DNA from: Stomorhina lunata
Taxonomy: Eukaryota; Arthropoda; Insecta; Diptera; Rhiniidae
DNA: 64,000 nucleotides
NCBI GenBank assembly: GCA_933228675.1
Contig: OW121741.1
Coordinates: 75,878,629 to 75,942,628, forward strand
Direction of reading: 5' to 3'
Shown in pieces: positions 1-12,104 of the stretch; positions within the stretch are counted from its first letter, which is position 1, and each line of letters begins with the position of its first letter. The position numbers and the translations under genes were made by a program. The notes under the pieces were generated by a model, which was not told the origin of the DNA, did no database searches, and saw only the letters and a list, made by a program, of their open reading frames with translations.

Positions 1-146
1 GAACAGAACCAGAACAGAACCAGAACAGAACCAGAACAAACAGAACCAGAACAGAACCAGAACAGAACCAGAACAGAACCAGAACAGAACCAGAACAGAA
101 CCAGAACCAGAACAGAACCAGAACAGAACCAGAAAAGAACCAGAAC
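1..146. repeat. 11-bp minisatellite (AGAACAGAACC unit), cut by window edge
   Basis: The unit AGAACAGAACC repeats with few changes from the first base to about 146. One or two partial units (AGAACAAACAGAACC-like) occur. The left end lies outside the window, so the full length is unknown. No coding meaning is proposed. Confidence 0.9.
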
Positions 147-164
147 GGTTCCGAAAGGCCCACC

Positions 165-342
165 TTTAAGTATATGAATAGACTTAAAACGAATGAAATA
201 GAGTTGAAGTTGTGGAAAAATCTTTGTATGAAGACGAAAGTTTGAAAATATTTGTCTTTATACATGGAAAAAAGATATTTGACTTTAGTGGTGGGTATTA
301 TATGGTCGGGCTGGACCGACTATAGAACTTTCTTACTTGTTT
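165..342 (+). mobile_element. 3' end of a (GTCY)n-family dispersed element, type 2
   Basis: The segment ends in a GGTCGGGCTGGACC-type hairpin followed by CTTACTTGTT, the same end seen at 37300 and 60970. Only the 3' part is present. See the full copies at 54765 and 57985. Assignment is by comparison within this window. Confidence 0.6.
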
Positions 343-546
343 TATTTTAAATTAAATTGATTTGTAGAATTTAAAATACTTTTCTTGTAATATTTTATAA
401 TAAAAATAAAATTATTACAAAATACAAATAATTTACCTTTTAAATATAAACCTTTTAATGTAGTACGTGTATATATTATAATTAAACCTCAGATGATTGA
501 ATAATAATTTATATTAATAAATTCTTTAGATAACTGCATTCATGAC

Positions 547-1955
547 TCAAGATTTAGTTTTAAAAACAAAGTTAATGGACTTCAGTAGAGGAAACCTTTC
601 ACCGCTCGTGCACTCACCATGAATATCATCTAAATCGATTTCAAATAAGGCCACACCACCCAAATTATGATTTACTACATATTGAGCTTTTGCAGCTACC
701 GTTATCGGATCCTCATAGCTAATCCAAATGCCAAAATTACCGGCACTATTAGCAGGTCGGAAAGCATAGACACCTGCTTTGGCTTTCGAATCGCTTATAC
801 GTGTCAACTTAGGATCGTGTGAAATCTTTTGACATATTTCAGGCAGAGATAGAAGACCAGGCGTATAAGTCTGTGGCCCGGCAGCGCCAGGGCCATCAGT
901 ATGATAAACCGGAGGAATACCGTTACTATTCGAGCGTTTAGTCATTTTCCAGGAACGACCATAGGCAGCAACACCAATAATGATTTTGTTGCGCGGAACA
1001 TTAAGCGAGTGCCAGTATTTGTAGAGATCTTTGATATTGGTTAAACCAAGACGCTTGCGGCCCAGAGGTTTAATGGGTGACATCAGATCGGCTTCTTTGG
1101 GATTGCGCTCCGGGTGTATAAAAGTCAAAGGCTGACAATATGATAAAGTCCAAATGCTTTACTATCTCTATGATATCAAAATATTCTGAAAAATAAAGGA
1201 ATACAGATTTTTTAATGTAAACTTTAACAACAATTTTGAACTCACTTTCCGAATTGACGTTAGGCATAACATTCAGGGTCAATATCTTTTTATGCTCTCT
1301 CAAATTTGAATACAATTCCTTTATTAAAGCCGTCAGCTGTATCCGATGCTTACTTGGCTTTGTATCCTCTTCGATGTGTTTTTTCTTAAATAAACTTTTA
1401 AGAAAATTCCATATTTTACTAGTCATTAAATTAGGAGTCATTGGTTTCTCCCTTGGTAAAGGGAAATCCAAACTTAGTCCATCAAATTTATATTTATTCA
1501 ATGTATCCACTGCAGATTGTATGAAGTTCCTTCTAGTATGATGATGCTGCTCTAAGAGCTGCAAATAGCTCTGGGCAGACTTCCAAGTATTTTCGCCACT
1601 AATGCTGAGCAAAAATTTAATATTTGGATATTTGTTCTTAAATAACTGCATATTCGCCAATTGGCGTTCTCGCTCTTTTGACCAAACTGTCAGGCTAAAA
1701 GTTTTTGGTGCTAATGTCACATAACTGTAAATGACGTGGGTACAATAGCGCAAGGCTAGCTCCATATCTTTGGCGGTGAATCTTGCAGGACCTGTCAATA
1801 TGAAATAACCTAAAAATATGTATATCAAATTAAAATCAAAACATACCCACTCGACCACCACTTGATATATCATAATAACACACCAATTTACAACCTCTGG
1901 AAAATGATAAAAGGCCAGCCAGTAAAATTATTGTGATGTGGATTAGGTATTTCAT
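547..1955 (-). pseudogene. Idgf-like GH18 chitinase-like gene, three exons, broken by a 1-nt insertion
   Basis: The gene model is exon 1 at 1955-1847, exon 2 at 1791-1246 and exon 3 at 1185-547, with introns of 55 and 60 nt that have GT/AG ends. Exon 1 gives a hydrophobic signal peptide (about residues 1-20) and the CYYD strand typical of Idgf proteins. The GH18 motif DGxDxDxE reads DGLSLDFP at residues 140-147, so the catalytic Glu is Pro and the protein would be a secreted lectin-like growth factor rather than a chitinase. In exon 3 the frame breaks after the FDFYTP strand: the coding strand has one extra base in the CCCGGAG stretch near 1110-1114, and the ERNPKEAD continuation is one frame over and open to the stop at 547. 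With that base ignored the product would be about 430 residues, the normal family length. It is paralogous to the gene at 10243 with identical intron positions and phases. A recent pseudogene, a polymorphism or an assembly error are all possible. Confidence 0.85.
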
Positions 1956-2068
1956 TTTTTGTTCTTGAGTATTATATATTTCTGCAATAGTTTATAGAAG
2001 ACTAATTGTTCATTTAATTTGATTATTTCAGTTAGAGCAATTAACTCGATGTGGTTAAATTATTCATA

Positions 2069-2076
2069 TTTATATA
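2069..2076 (-). promoter_or_regulatory. TATA box candidate of the left Idgf-like gene
   Basis: The minus strand reads TATATAAA about 115 nt before the ATG at 1955. A weak initiator-like CGAGTT lies about 30 nt downstream, the same spacing as at the paralogue. Position and spacing are the only evidence. Confidence 0.45.
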
Positions 2077-2156
2077 CATCTATTATTCTATCTTACTTGA
2101 TATTATCAAGCTCTGTCTTACTCGTCTTTCTTAGCGTAAGACCTTACAGTGGTGAG

Positions 2157-5100
2157 TATAGAAAAATATTTCTAAAGAAAATTTTTCTATAGAAAAATAT
2201 TTCTAAAGAAAATTTTTCTATAGAAAAATATTTCTAAAGAAAATTTTTCTATAGAAAAATATTTCTAAAAAAAATTTTTCTATAGAAAAATATTTCTAAA
2301 AAAAATTTTTCTATAGAAAAATATTTCTTTCGAAAATTTTTCTATAGAAAAATATTTCTTTCGAAAATTTTTCTATAGAAAAATATTTCTTTCGAAAATT
2401 TTTCTATAGAAAAATATATCTAAAGAAAATTTTTCTATAGAAAAATATTTCTAAAGAAAATTTTTCTATAGAAAAATTTTTCTACAGAAAATTTTTCTAT
2501 AGAAAAATATTTCTAAAGAAAATTTTTCTATAGAAAAATATTTCTAAAGAAAATTTTTCTATAGAAAAATATTTCTAAAGAAAATTTTTCTATAGAAAAA
2601 TATTTCTAAAGAAAATTTTTCTATAGAAAAATATTTCTAAAGAAAATTTTTCTATAGAAAAATATTTCTAAAGAAAATTTTTCTATAGAAAAATATTTCT
2701 AAAGAAAATTTTTCTATAGAAAAATATTTCTAAACTAAATTTTTCTATAGAAAAATATTTCTAAAGAAAATTTTTCTATAGAAAAATATTTCTAAAGAAA
2801 ATTTTTCTATAGAAAAATATTTCTAAAGAAAATTTTTCTATAGAAAAATATTTCTAAAGAAAATTTTTCTATAGAAAAATATTTCTAAAGAAAATTTTTC
2901 TATAGAAAAATATTTCTAAAGAAAATTTTTCTATAGAAAAATATTTCTAAAGAAAATTTTTCTATAGAAAAATATTTCTAAAGAAAATTTTTCTATAGAA
3001 AAATATTTCTAAAGAAAATTTTTCTATAGAAAAATATTTCTAAAGAAAATTTTTCTATAGAAAAATATTTCTAAAGAAAATTTTTCTATAGAAAAATATT
3101 TTTAAAGAAAATTTTTCTATAGAAAAATATTTCTAAAGAAAATTTTTTCTAAAGAAAAATATTTCTAAAGACAATTTTTTCTATAGAAAAATATTTCTGA
3201 AGGAAAATTTTTGTATAGAAAAATATTTCTAAAGAAAATTTTTCTATAGAAAAATATTTCTAAAGAAAATTTTTCTATAGAAAAATATTTCTAAAGAAAA
3301 TTTTTCTATAGAAAAATATTTCTAAAGAAAATTTTTCTATAGAAAAATATTTCTAAAGAAAATTTTTCTATAGAAAAATATTTATAAAGAAAATGTTTCT
3401 ATAGAAAAATATTTCTAAAGAAAATTTTTCTATAGCAAAATATTTCTAAAGAAAATTTTTCTATAGAAAAATATTTCTAAAGAAAATTTTTCTATAGAAA
3501 AATATTTCTAAAGAAAATTTTTCTATAAAAAAATATTTCTAAACTAAATTTTTCTATAGAAAAATATTTCTAAACTAAATTTTTCTATAGAAAAATATTT
3601 CTAAACTAAATTTTTCTATAGCAAAATATTTCTAAAGAAAATTTTTCTATAGAAAAATATTTCTAAAGAAAATTTTTCTATAGAAAAATATTTCTAAAGA
3701 AAATTTTTCTATAGAAAAATATTTCTAAAGAAAATTTTTCTATAGAAAAATATTTCTAAAGAAAATTTTTCTATAGAAAAATATTTCTAAAGAAAATTTT
3801 TCTATAGAAAAATATTTCTAAAGAAAATTTTTCTATAGAAAAATATTTTTAAAGAAAATTTTTCTATAGAAAAATATTTCTAAAGAAAATTTTTTCTAAA
3901 GAAAAATATTTCTAAAGACAATTTTTTCTATAGAAAAATATTTCTGAAGGAAAATTTTTCTATAGAAAAATATTTCTAAAGAAAATTTTTCTATAGAAAA
4001 ATATTTCTAAAGAAAATTTTTCTATAGAAAAATATTTCTAAAGAAAATTTTTCTATAGAAAAATATTTCTAAAGAAAATTTTTCTATAGAAAAATATTTC
4101 TAAAGAAAATTTTTCTATAGAAAAATATTTCTAAAGAAAATTTTTCTATAGAAAAATATTTCTAAAGAAAATTTTTCTATAGAAAAATATTTCTAAAGAA
4201 AATTTTTCTATAGAAAAATATTTCTAAAGAAAATTTTTCTATAGAAAAATATTTCTAAAGAAAATTTTTCTATAGAAAAATATTTCTAAAGAAAATTTTT
4301 CTATAGAAAAATATTTCTAAAGAAAATTTTTCTATAGAAAAATATTTCTAAACTAAATTTTTCTATAGAAAAATATTTCTAAACTAAATTTTTCTATAGA
4401 AAAATATTTCTAAAGAAAATTTTTCTATAGAAAAATATTTCTAAAGAAAATTTTTCTATAGAAAAATATTTCTAAAGAAAATTTTTCTATAGAAAAATAT
4501 TTCTAAAGAAAATTTTTCTATAGAAAAATATTTCTAAAGAAAATTTTTCTATAGAAAAATATTTCTAAAGAAAATTTTTCTATAGAAAAATATTTCTAAA
4601 GAAAATTTTTCTATAGAAAAATATTTCTAAAGAAAATGTTTATATAGAAAAATAATTCTAAAGAAAATTTTTCTATAGAAAAATATTTCTAAAGAAATTT
4701 TTTCTATAGAAAAATATTTCTAAAGAAAATTTTTCTATAGAAAAATATTTCTAAAGAAAATTTTTCTATAGAAAAATATTTCTAAAGAAAATTTTTCTAT
4801 AGAAAAATATTTCTAAAGAAAATTTTTCTATAGAAAAATATTTCTAAAGAAAATTTTTCTATAGAAAAATATTTCTAAAGAAAATTTTTCTATAGAAAAA
4901 TATTTCTAAAGAAATTTTTTCTATAGAAAAATATTTCTAAAGAAAATTTTTCTATAGAAAAATATTTCTAAAGAAAATTTTTCTATAGAAAAATATTTCT
5001 AAAGAAATTTTTTCTATAGAAAAATATTTCTAAAGAAAATTTTTCTATAGAAAAATATTTCTAAAGAAAATTTTTCTATAGAAAAATATTTCTAAAGAAA

Positions 5101-8100
5101 ATTTTTCTATACAAAAATATTTCTAAAGAAAATTTTTCTATACAAAAATATTTCTAAAGAAAATTTTTCTATAGAAAAATATTTCTAAAGAAAATTTTTC
5201 TATAGAAAAATATTTCTAAAGAAATTTTTTCTATAGAAAAATATTTCTATCGAAAATTTTTTCTAAAGACAATTTTTTCTATAGAAAAATATTTCTGAAG
5301 CAAAATTTTTCTATAGAAAAATATTTCTAAAGAAAATTTTTCTATAGAAAAATATTTCTAAAGAAAATTTTTTTCTATAGAAAAATATTTCTTTCGAAAA
5401 TTTTTCTATAGAAAAATATTTCTTTCGAAAATTTTTCTATAGAAAAATATTTCTTTCGAAAATTTTTCTATAGAAAAATATATCTAAAGAAAATTTTTCT
5501 ATAGAAAAATATTTCTAAAGAAAATTTTTCTATAGAAAAATTTTTCTACAGAAAATTTTTCTATAGAAAAATATTTCTAAAGAAAATTTTTCTATAGAAA
5601 AATATTTCTAAAGAAAATTTTTCTATAGAAAAATATTTCTAAAGAAAATTTTTCTATAGAAAAATATTTCTAAAGAAAATTTTTCTATAGAAAAATATTT
5701 CTAAAGAAAATTTTTCTATAGAAAAATATTTCTAAACTAAATTTTTCTATAGAAAAATATTTCTAAAGAAAATTTTTCTATAGAAAAATATTTCTAAAGA
5801 AAATTTTTCTATAGAAAAATATTTCTAAAGAAAATTTTTCTATAGAAAAATATGTCTAATGAAAATTTTTCTATAGAAAAATATTTCTAAAGAAAATTTT
5901 TCTATAGAAAAATATTTCTAAAGAAAATTTTTCTATAGAAAAATATTTCTAAAGAAAATTTTTCTATAGAAAAATATTTTTAAAGAAAATTTTTCTATAG
6001 AAAAATATTTCTAAAGAAAATTTTTTCTAAAGAAAAATATTACTAAAGACAATTTTTTCTATAGAAAAATATTTCTGAAGGAAAATTTTTGTATAGAAAA
6101 ATATTTCTAAAGAAAATTTTTCTATAGAAAAATATTTCTAAAGAAAATTTTTCTATAGAAAAATATTTCTAAAGAAAATTTTTCTATAGAAAAATATTTC
6201 TAAAGAAAATTTTTCTATAGAAAAATATTTCTAAAGAAAATTTTTCTATAGAAAAATATTTCTAAGGAAAATTTTTCTATAGAAAAATATTTATAAAGAA
6301 AATGTTTCTATAGAAAAATATTTCTAAAGAAAATTTTTCTATAGCAAAATATTTCTAAAGAAAATTTTTCTATAGAAAAATATTTCTAAAGAAAATTTTT
6401 CTATAGAAAAATATTTCTAAAGAAAATTTTTCTATAGAAAAATATTTCTAAAGAAAATTTTTCTATAGAAAAATATTTCTAAACTAAATTTTTCTATAGA
6501 AAAATATTTCTAAACTAAATTTTTCTATAGAAAAATATTTCTAAACTAAATTTTTCTATAGCAAAATATTTCTAAAGAAAATTTTTCTATAGAAAAATAT
6601 TTCTAAAGAAAATTTTTCTATAGAAAAATATTTCTAAAGAAAATTTTTCTATAGAAAAATATTTCTAAAGAAAATTTTTCTATAGAAAAATATTTCTAAA
6701 GAAAATTTTTCTATAGAAAAATATTTCTAAAGAAAATGTTTCTATAGAAAAATATTTTTAAAGAAAATTTTTGTATAGAAAAATATTTCTAAAGAAAATT
6801 TTTTCTAAAGAAAAATATTTCTAAAGACAATTTTTTCTATAGAAAAATATTTCTGAAGGAAAATTTTTCTATAGAAAAATATTTCTAAAGAAAATTTTTC
6901 TATAGAAAAATATTTCTAAAGAAAATTTTTCTATAGAAAAATATTTCTAAAGAAAATTTTTCTATAGAAAAATATTTCTAAAGAAAATTTTTCTATAGAA
7001 AAATATTTCTAAAGAAAATGTTTCTATAGAAAAATATTTCTAAAGAAAATTTTTCTATAGAAAAATATTTCTAAAGAAATTTTTTCTATAGAAAAATATT
7101 TCTAAAGAAAATTTTTCTATAGAAAAATATTTCTAAAGAAAATTTTTCTATAGAAAAATATTTCTAAAGAAAATTTTTCTATAGAAAAATATTTCTAAAG
7201 AAAATTTTTCTATAGAAAAATATTTCTAAAGAAATTTTTTCTATAGAAAAATATTTCTATCGAAAATTTTTTCTAAAGAAAAATATTTCTAAAGACAATT
7301 TTTTCTATAGAAAAATATTTCTGAAGGAAAATTTTTCTATAGAAAAATATTTCTAAAGAAAATTTTTCTATAGAAAAATATTTCTAAAGAAAATTTTTCT
7401 ATAGAAAAATATTTCTAAAGAAAATTTTTCTATAGAAAAATATTTCTAAAGAAAATTTTTCTATAGAAAAATATTTCTAAAGAAAATTTTTCTATAGAAA
7501 AATATTTCTAAAGAAAATTTTTCTATAGAAAAATATTTCTAAAGAAAATTTTTCTATAGAAAAATATTTCTAAAGAAAATTTTTCTATAGAAAAATATTT
7601 CTAAAGAAAATTTTTCTATAGAAAAATATTTCTAAAGAAAATTTTTCTATAGAAAAATATTTCTAAACTAAATTTTTCTATAGAAAAATATTTCTAAACT
7701 AAATTTTTCTATAGAAAAATATTTCTAAAGAAAATTTTTCTATAGAAAAATATTTCTAAAGAAAATTTTTCTATAGAAAAATATTTCTAAAGAAAATTTT
7801 TCTATAGAAAAATATTTCTAAAGAAAATTTTTCTATAGAAAAATATTTCTAAAGAAAATTTTTCTATAGAAAAATATTTCTAAAGAAAATTTTTCTATAG
7901 AAAAATATTTCTAAAGAAAATTTTTCTATAGAAAAATATTTCTAAAGAAAATTTTTCTATAGAAAAATATTTCTAAAGAAAATGTTTATATAGAAAAATA
8001 ATTCTAAAGAAAATTTTTCTATAGAAAAATATTTCTAAAGAAATTTTTTCTATAGAAAAATATTTCTAAAGAAAATTTTTCTATAGAAAAATATTTCTAA

Positions 8101-10070
8101 AGAAAATTTTTGTATAGAAAAATATTTCTAAAGAAAATTTTTCTATAGAAAAATATTTCTAAAGAAAATTTTTCTATAGAAAAATATTTCTAAAGAAAAT
8201 TTTTCTATAGAAAAATATTTCTAAAGAAATTTTTTCTATAGAAAAATATTTCGAAAGAAAATTTTTCTATAGAAAAATATTTCTAAAGAAAATTTTTCTA
8301 TAGAAAAATATTTCTAAAGAAAATTTTTCTATAGAAAAATATTTCTAAAGAAAATTTTTCTATACAAAAATATTTCTAAAGAAAATTTTTCTATACAAAA
8401 ATATTTCTAAAGAAAATTTTTCTATAGAAAAATATTTCTAAAGAAAATTTTTCTATAGAAAAATATTTCTAAAGAAAATTTTTCTATAGAAAAATATTTC
8501 TAAAGAAATTTTTTCTATAGAAAAATATTTCTATCGAAAATTTTTTCTAAAGAAAAATATTTCTAAAGACAATTTTTTCTATAGAAAAATATTTCTGAAG
8601 GAAAATTTTTCTATAGAAAAATATTTCTAAAGAAAATTTTTCTATAGAAAAATATTTCTAAAGAAAATTTTTCTATAGAAAAATATTTCTAAAGAAAATT
8701 TTTCTATAGAAAAATATTTCTAAAGAAAATTTTTCTATAGAAAAATATTTCTAAAGAAAATTTTTCTATAGAAAAATATTTCTAAAGAAAATTTTTCTAT
8801 AGAAAAATATTTCTAAAGAAAATGTTTCTATAGAAAAATATTTCTAAAGAAAATTTTTCTATAGAAAAATATTTCTAAAGAAATTTTTTCTATAGAAAAA
8901 TATTTCTAAAGAAAATTTTTCTATAGAAAAATATTTCTAAAGAAAATTTTTCTATAGAAAAATATTTCTAAAGAAAATTTTTCTATAGAAAAATATTTCT
9001 AAAGAAAATTTTTCTATAGAAAAATATTTCTAAAGAAAATTTTTCTATAGAAAAATATTTCTAAAGAAAATTTTTCTATAGAAAAATATTTCTAAAGAAA
9101 ATTTTTCTATAGAAAAATATTTCTAAAGAAATTTTTTCTATAGAAAAATATTTCTAAAGAAATTTTTTCTATAGAAAAATATTTCGAAAGAAAATTTTTC
9201 TATACAAAAATATTTCTAAAGAAAATTTTTCTATACAAAAATATTTCTAAAGAAAATTTTTCTATAGAAAAATATTTCTAAAGAAAATTTTTCTATAGAA
9301 AAATATTTCTAAAGAAATTTTTTCTATAGAAAAATATTTCTATCGAAAATTTTTCTATAGAAAAATATTTCTATCGAAAATTTTTCTATAGAAAAATATT
9401 TCTACCGAAAATTTTTTTATAGAAAAATATTTCTATCAATAACTTTTCTATAGAAAACTTTTTCTATCAATAATTTTTCTATAGAAAAATATTTCTATCA
9501 ATAATTTTTCAATAGAAAAATATTTCTATCGAAAATTTTTCTATAGAGAAATATTTCTATCGAAAAATATTTCTATCGAAAATTTTTCTATAGAGAAATA
9601 TTTCTATCGAAAATTTTTCTATAGAAAAATATTTCTATCGAAAATTTTTCTATAGAGAAATATTTCTATCGAAAATTTTTCTTTAGGAAAATATTTCTAT
9701 CGAAAATTTTTCTATAGGAAAATATTTCTATCGAAAATTTTTCTATAGAAAAATATTTCTTTCGAAAATTTTTCTATAGAAAAATATTTTTTTTCGAAAA
9801 TTTTTCTATAGAAAAATATTTCTTTCGAAAATTTTTCTATAGAAAAATATTTCTTTCGAAAATTTTTCTATAGAAAAATATTTCTTTCGAAAATTTTTCT
9901 ATAGAAAAATATTTCTTTCGAAAATTTTTCTATAGAAAAATATTTCTTTCTAAAATTTTTCTATAGAAAAATATTTCTTTCTAAAATTTTTCTATAGAAA
10001 AATATTTCTTTCGAAAATTTTTCTATAGAAAAATATTTCTTTCGAAAATTTTTCTATAGAAAAATATTTC
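2157..10070. repeat. 7.9 kb satellite of about 255 copies of a 31-bp unit
   Basis: The period is 31 bp, seen as identical text shifted by one base every three 10-base blocks. Each unit holds the perfect 16-bp palindrome TTTTTCTATAGAAAAA followed by AAATATTT and a variable block: TCTAAAG in most units, TCTTTCG near 2330-2400, 5388-5460 and 9750-10065, and CTAAACT in clusters. Blocks of variants recur in the same order, which shows internal segmental duplication. Units near 9420-9750 are the most divergent. No gene is seen inside. The array fills the space between the two Idgf paralogues and begins about 80 bp upstream of the left gene's TATA box. Confidence 0.97.
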
Positions 10071-10242
10071 CATTGAATATATTCGAATATCTTCATTATA
10101 AATCAGTATTATTTAGAACATTAATTGTATTTATTAGGAATAATTAATAATTAATTTAGAATAAAAATTAAAATAAACTATGGAATTTGTTAATCATTTT
10201 TAAAAGGTTTCGGTTTTCCCAATTGAACAAATGACAATTTTC

Positions 10243-11683
10243 TTACTGCAATAACTTCATTAAAATCGATTTCAAAGTGGGAAAAGCAACACCACTACAG
10301 CGACCATGTAAATCATCCAAAGTTATATCAACTAAGGCCACACCACCTAAATTATGATTCTTTGCATACTCAGCTTTAGCAGCAGCTGTCGTTGGATCTT
10401 CATAACTTATCCATAGGCCAGTACTTCCCTTACCATCGGGAGCACGATAAGCATAATTACCATATTTCTTGGTAGGATCCTCGACACGAATCAAATTAGA
10501 CTCGGATTTATTTGAGTTTTTAGTAAATTGCTCGCAAATTTCTAGCCACGAAAGAAAACCAGGTGTGTGAGTGTAAGGACCAAAGGGACCAGGTCCTTCG
10601 GTGAACCTGACTGGAGGAATTCCATTAGTTTTAGTAGTGTTTGAGATCAGCCAAGAACGTCCATAATCTACAATGCCTAGTATTAATTTTTGTGAAGGTA
10701 CTTGTAGTTCCTTCAACCATTCTTCTACTAATTTATTGGCATTAGCTTGAACTAAACGATTGCCGCTTTTAATAGGAGCATCAATGGGAGCCATATAATC
10801 GGCTACTAGGGGATTACGTTGAGGTGTATACAAATCAAAGGCTGAGATTATAATAAAGTCTAAATTTTTAATTATAGCTTTTGTATCGTAATAAACTGGA
10901 AAACAAATTGAGAATTTAAAGAGATTATTTAATTGATCTTTTCCAAGGGAATTGATAACTTACTTTTTGACTTGACATTCGGTAAAGCTCTTAAACTTAA
11001 CATTAAATGTTGAGCCTTTAAAGTACTGCCCAATTGATGTATCAAATCTGTCAATTGTCTTCTATGTTCAGCACCCTTTGTATCTTCCAGCGACTTAGGA
11101 ATAAACAACTTCTTGATGCCTGACCAAAAATCGGCATAATATGACGTCAATCCCTTGGGATCTTCAGTTGGTAGTGGTAGATCCAAATTCAAACCATCAA
11201 ATTTAAATTTGTGCAAAATCTGTACAACCGAATTTACAAATGTCTGTTGAGCTTTAAAATCGGCCTCAAGTAACTCCAGAAATTTGCCGGTATCTTTGGA
11301 ACTAATATCACCACTTAAGCTTAGAATGAATTTAACATTCGGAAACTTTGATTTAAACTTGATAATATTTTGAAATTCTCTTTCCTGTTGTTGATTTTTC
11401 GGCACGACCATAAACGTCTTGGGAGTTATTATTGCATGACTATAGATGACATAGGAACAAAATTGTAAAGCTGTTTCCATATCACTGGGTGTGAATTTGG
11501 CATGGCCTTTTGAAGAAAAATCATCGTGTTAAGTATTTTGTATTTGCTTTCAAAATTAAGAACTCGGTACATACCTCCCCTAGTAGGTGCTGATGTATCG
11601 TAATAACACACCATTTTACTGGCTTCGGTCCAAGATAATTGACAGACGATATAAATCGCCATTAAATAATAAGCGAGATTCAT
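10243..11683 (-). CDS. Idgf-like secreted GH18 chitinase-like protein, intact, 434 aa
   Basis: Exons are 11683-11575, 10895-10243 and, between them, 11506-10964; both introns are 68 nt with GT/AG ends and phase 1. The start was chosen because it gives a signal peptide (residues 1-22) directly before the KMVCYYD strand. Family landmarks in order are the CYYD strand, FDGL motif, AFDLYTPQRNPLVADY, DYGRSW, NGIPPV, WISYEDP and the C-terminal NLGGVAL..DDLHGRC. Residues 140-147 read DGLNLDLP, so the middle Asp is Asn and the catalytic Glu is Pro: chitinase activity is not expected. Idgf proteins are secreted and act in imaginal-disc growth, cuticle formation and wound response in Drosophila; that role is carried over by family, not shown here. 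Length is typical (about 440). It lies between two 31-bp arrays. The exact paralogue number cannot be assigned. Confidence 0.93.
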
Positions 11684-11717
11684 TTTGCAATTGTATTACA
11701 ACTGAAGTTTCGATTGG

Positions 11718-11753
11718 AACTGTATTACGATTTCTTGAAGCAGTGCTTTTATA
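11718..11753 (-). promoter_or_regulatory. Core promoter of the intact Idgf-like gene: TATA box plus initiator
   Basis: The minus strand reads TATAAAAG at 11753-11746 and ACAGTT at 11723-11718. The initiator-like A falls about 31 nt downstream of the first T, the usual insect spacing (consensus TCAGTY). This would give a 5' UTR of about 37 nt before the ATG at 11683. Confidence 0.7.
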
Positions 11754-12100
11754 TCAAATGTCAATTTTCTAAAGTTAGAATTAAGTACCATCTCAATATC
11801 TATAAGTTATGGCGAAATCTTTTGTAGTCTTTTAAAGGAATTTTATGTTCCACTTAAAGTCTTATATCTTCACAGGCATATAACTATGTATTTAAGTATA
11901 AAAATGTAAAATTAATACGAATTTTTACTATTAATACTCATATAATACCACAGCGTGCGTTTTTATCAATTAAGTATAATCCGAACTGAATCTATAAAGT
12001 CTAGTATAATAATAGCTCCTTAAACAAAGATGTCGGTAATCTCAATACATCACAACTAAGTTATTGATAGGAGGGTAAGGTTAAAAAAGTTGACAATTCG
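11754..12100. other. Intergenic, nothing recognised
   Basis: AT-rich sequence between the Idgf promoter and the second 31-bp array. No open frame, RNA or repeat is recognised. Upstream control elements of the Idgf gene would be expected here. Confidence 0.5.
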
Positions 12101-12104
12101 TTGA

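Noticed and set aside
2157..10070. CRISPR-like regularity of the 31-bp repeats
   Set aside because: There are no spacers: units abut directly, and the genome is clearly eukaryotic.
547..11683. Active chitinase annotation for the GH18 genes
   Set aside because: Both lack the catalytic Glu of DGxDxDxE (Pro at residue 147) and match Idgf landmarks instead.
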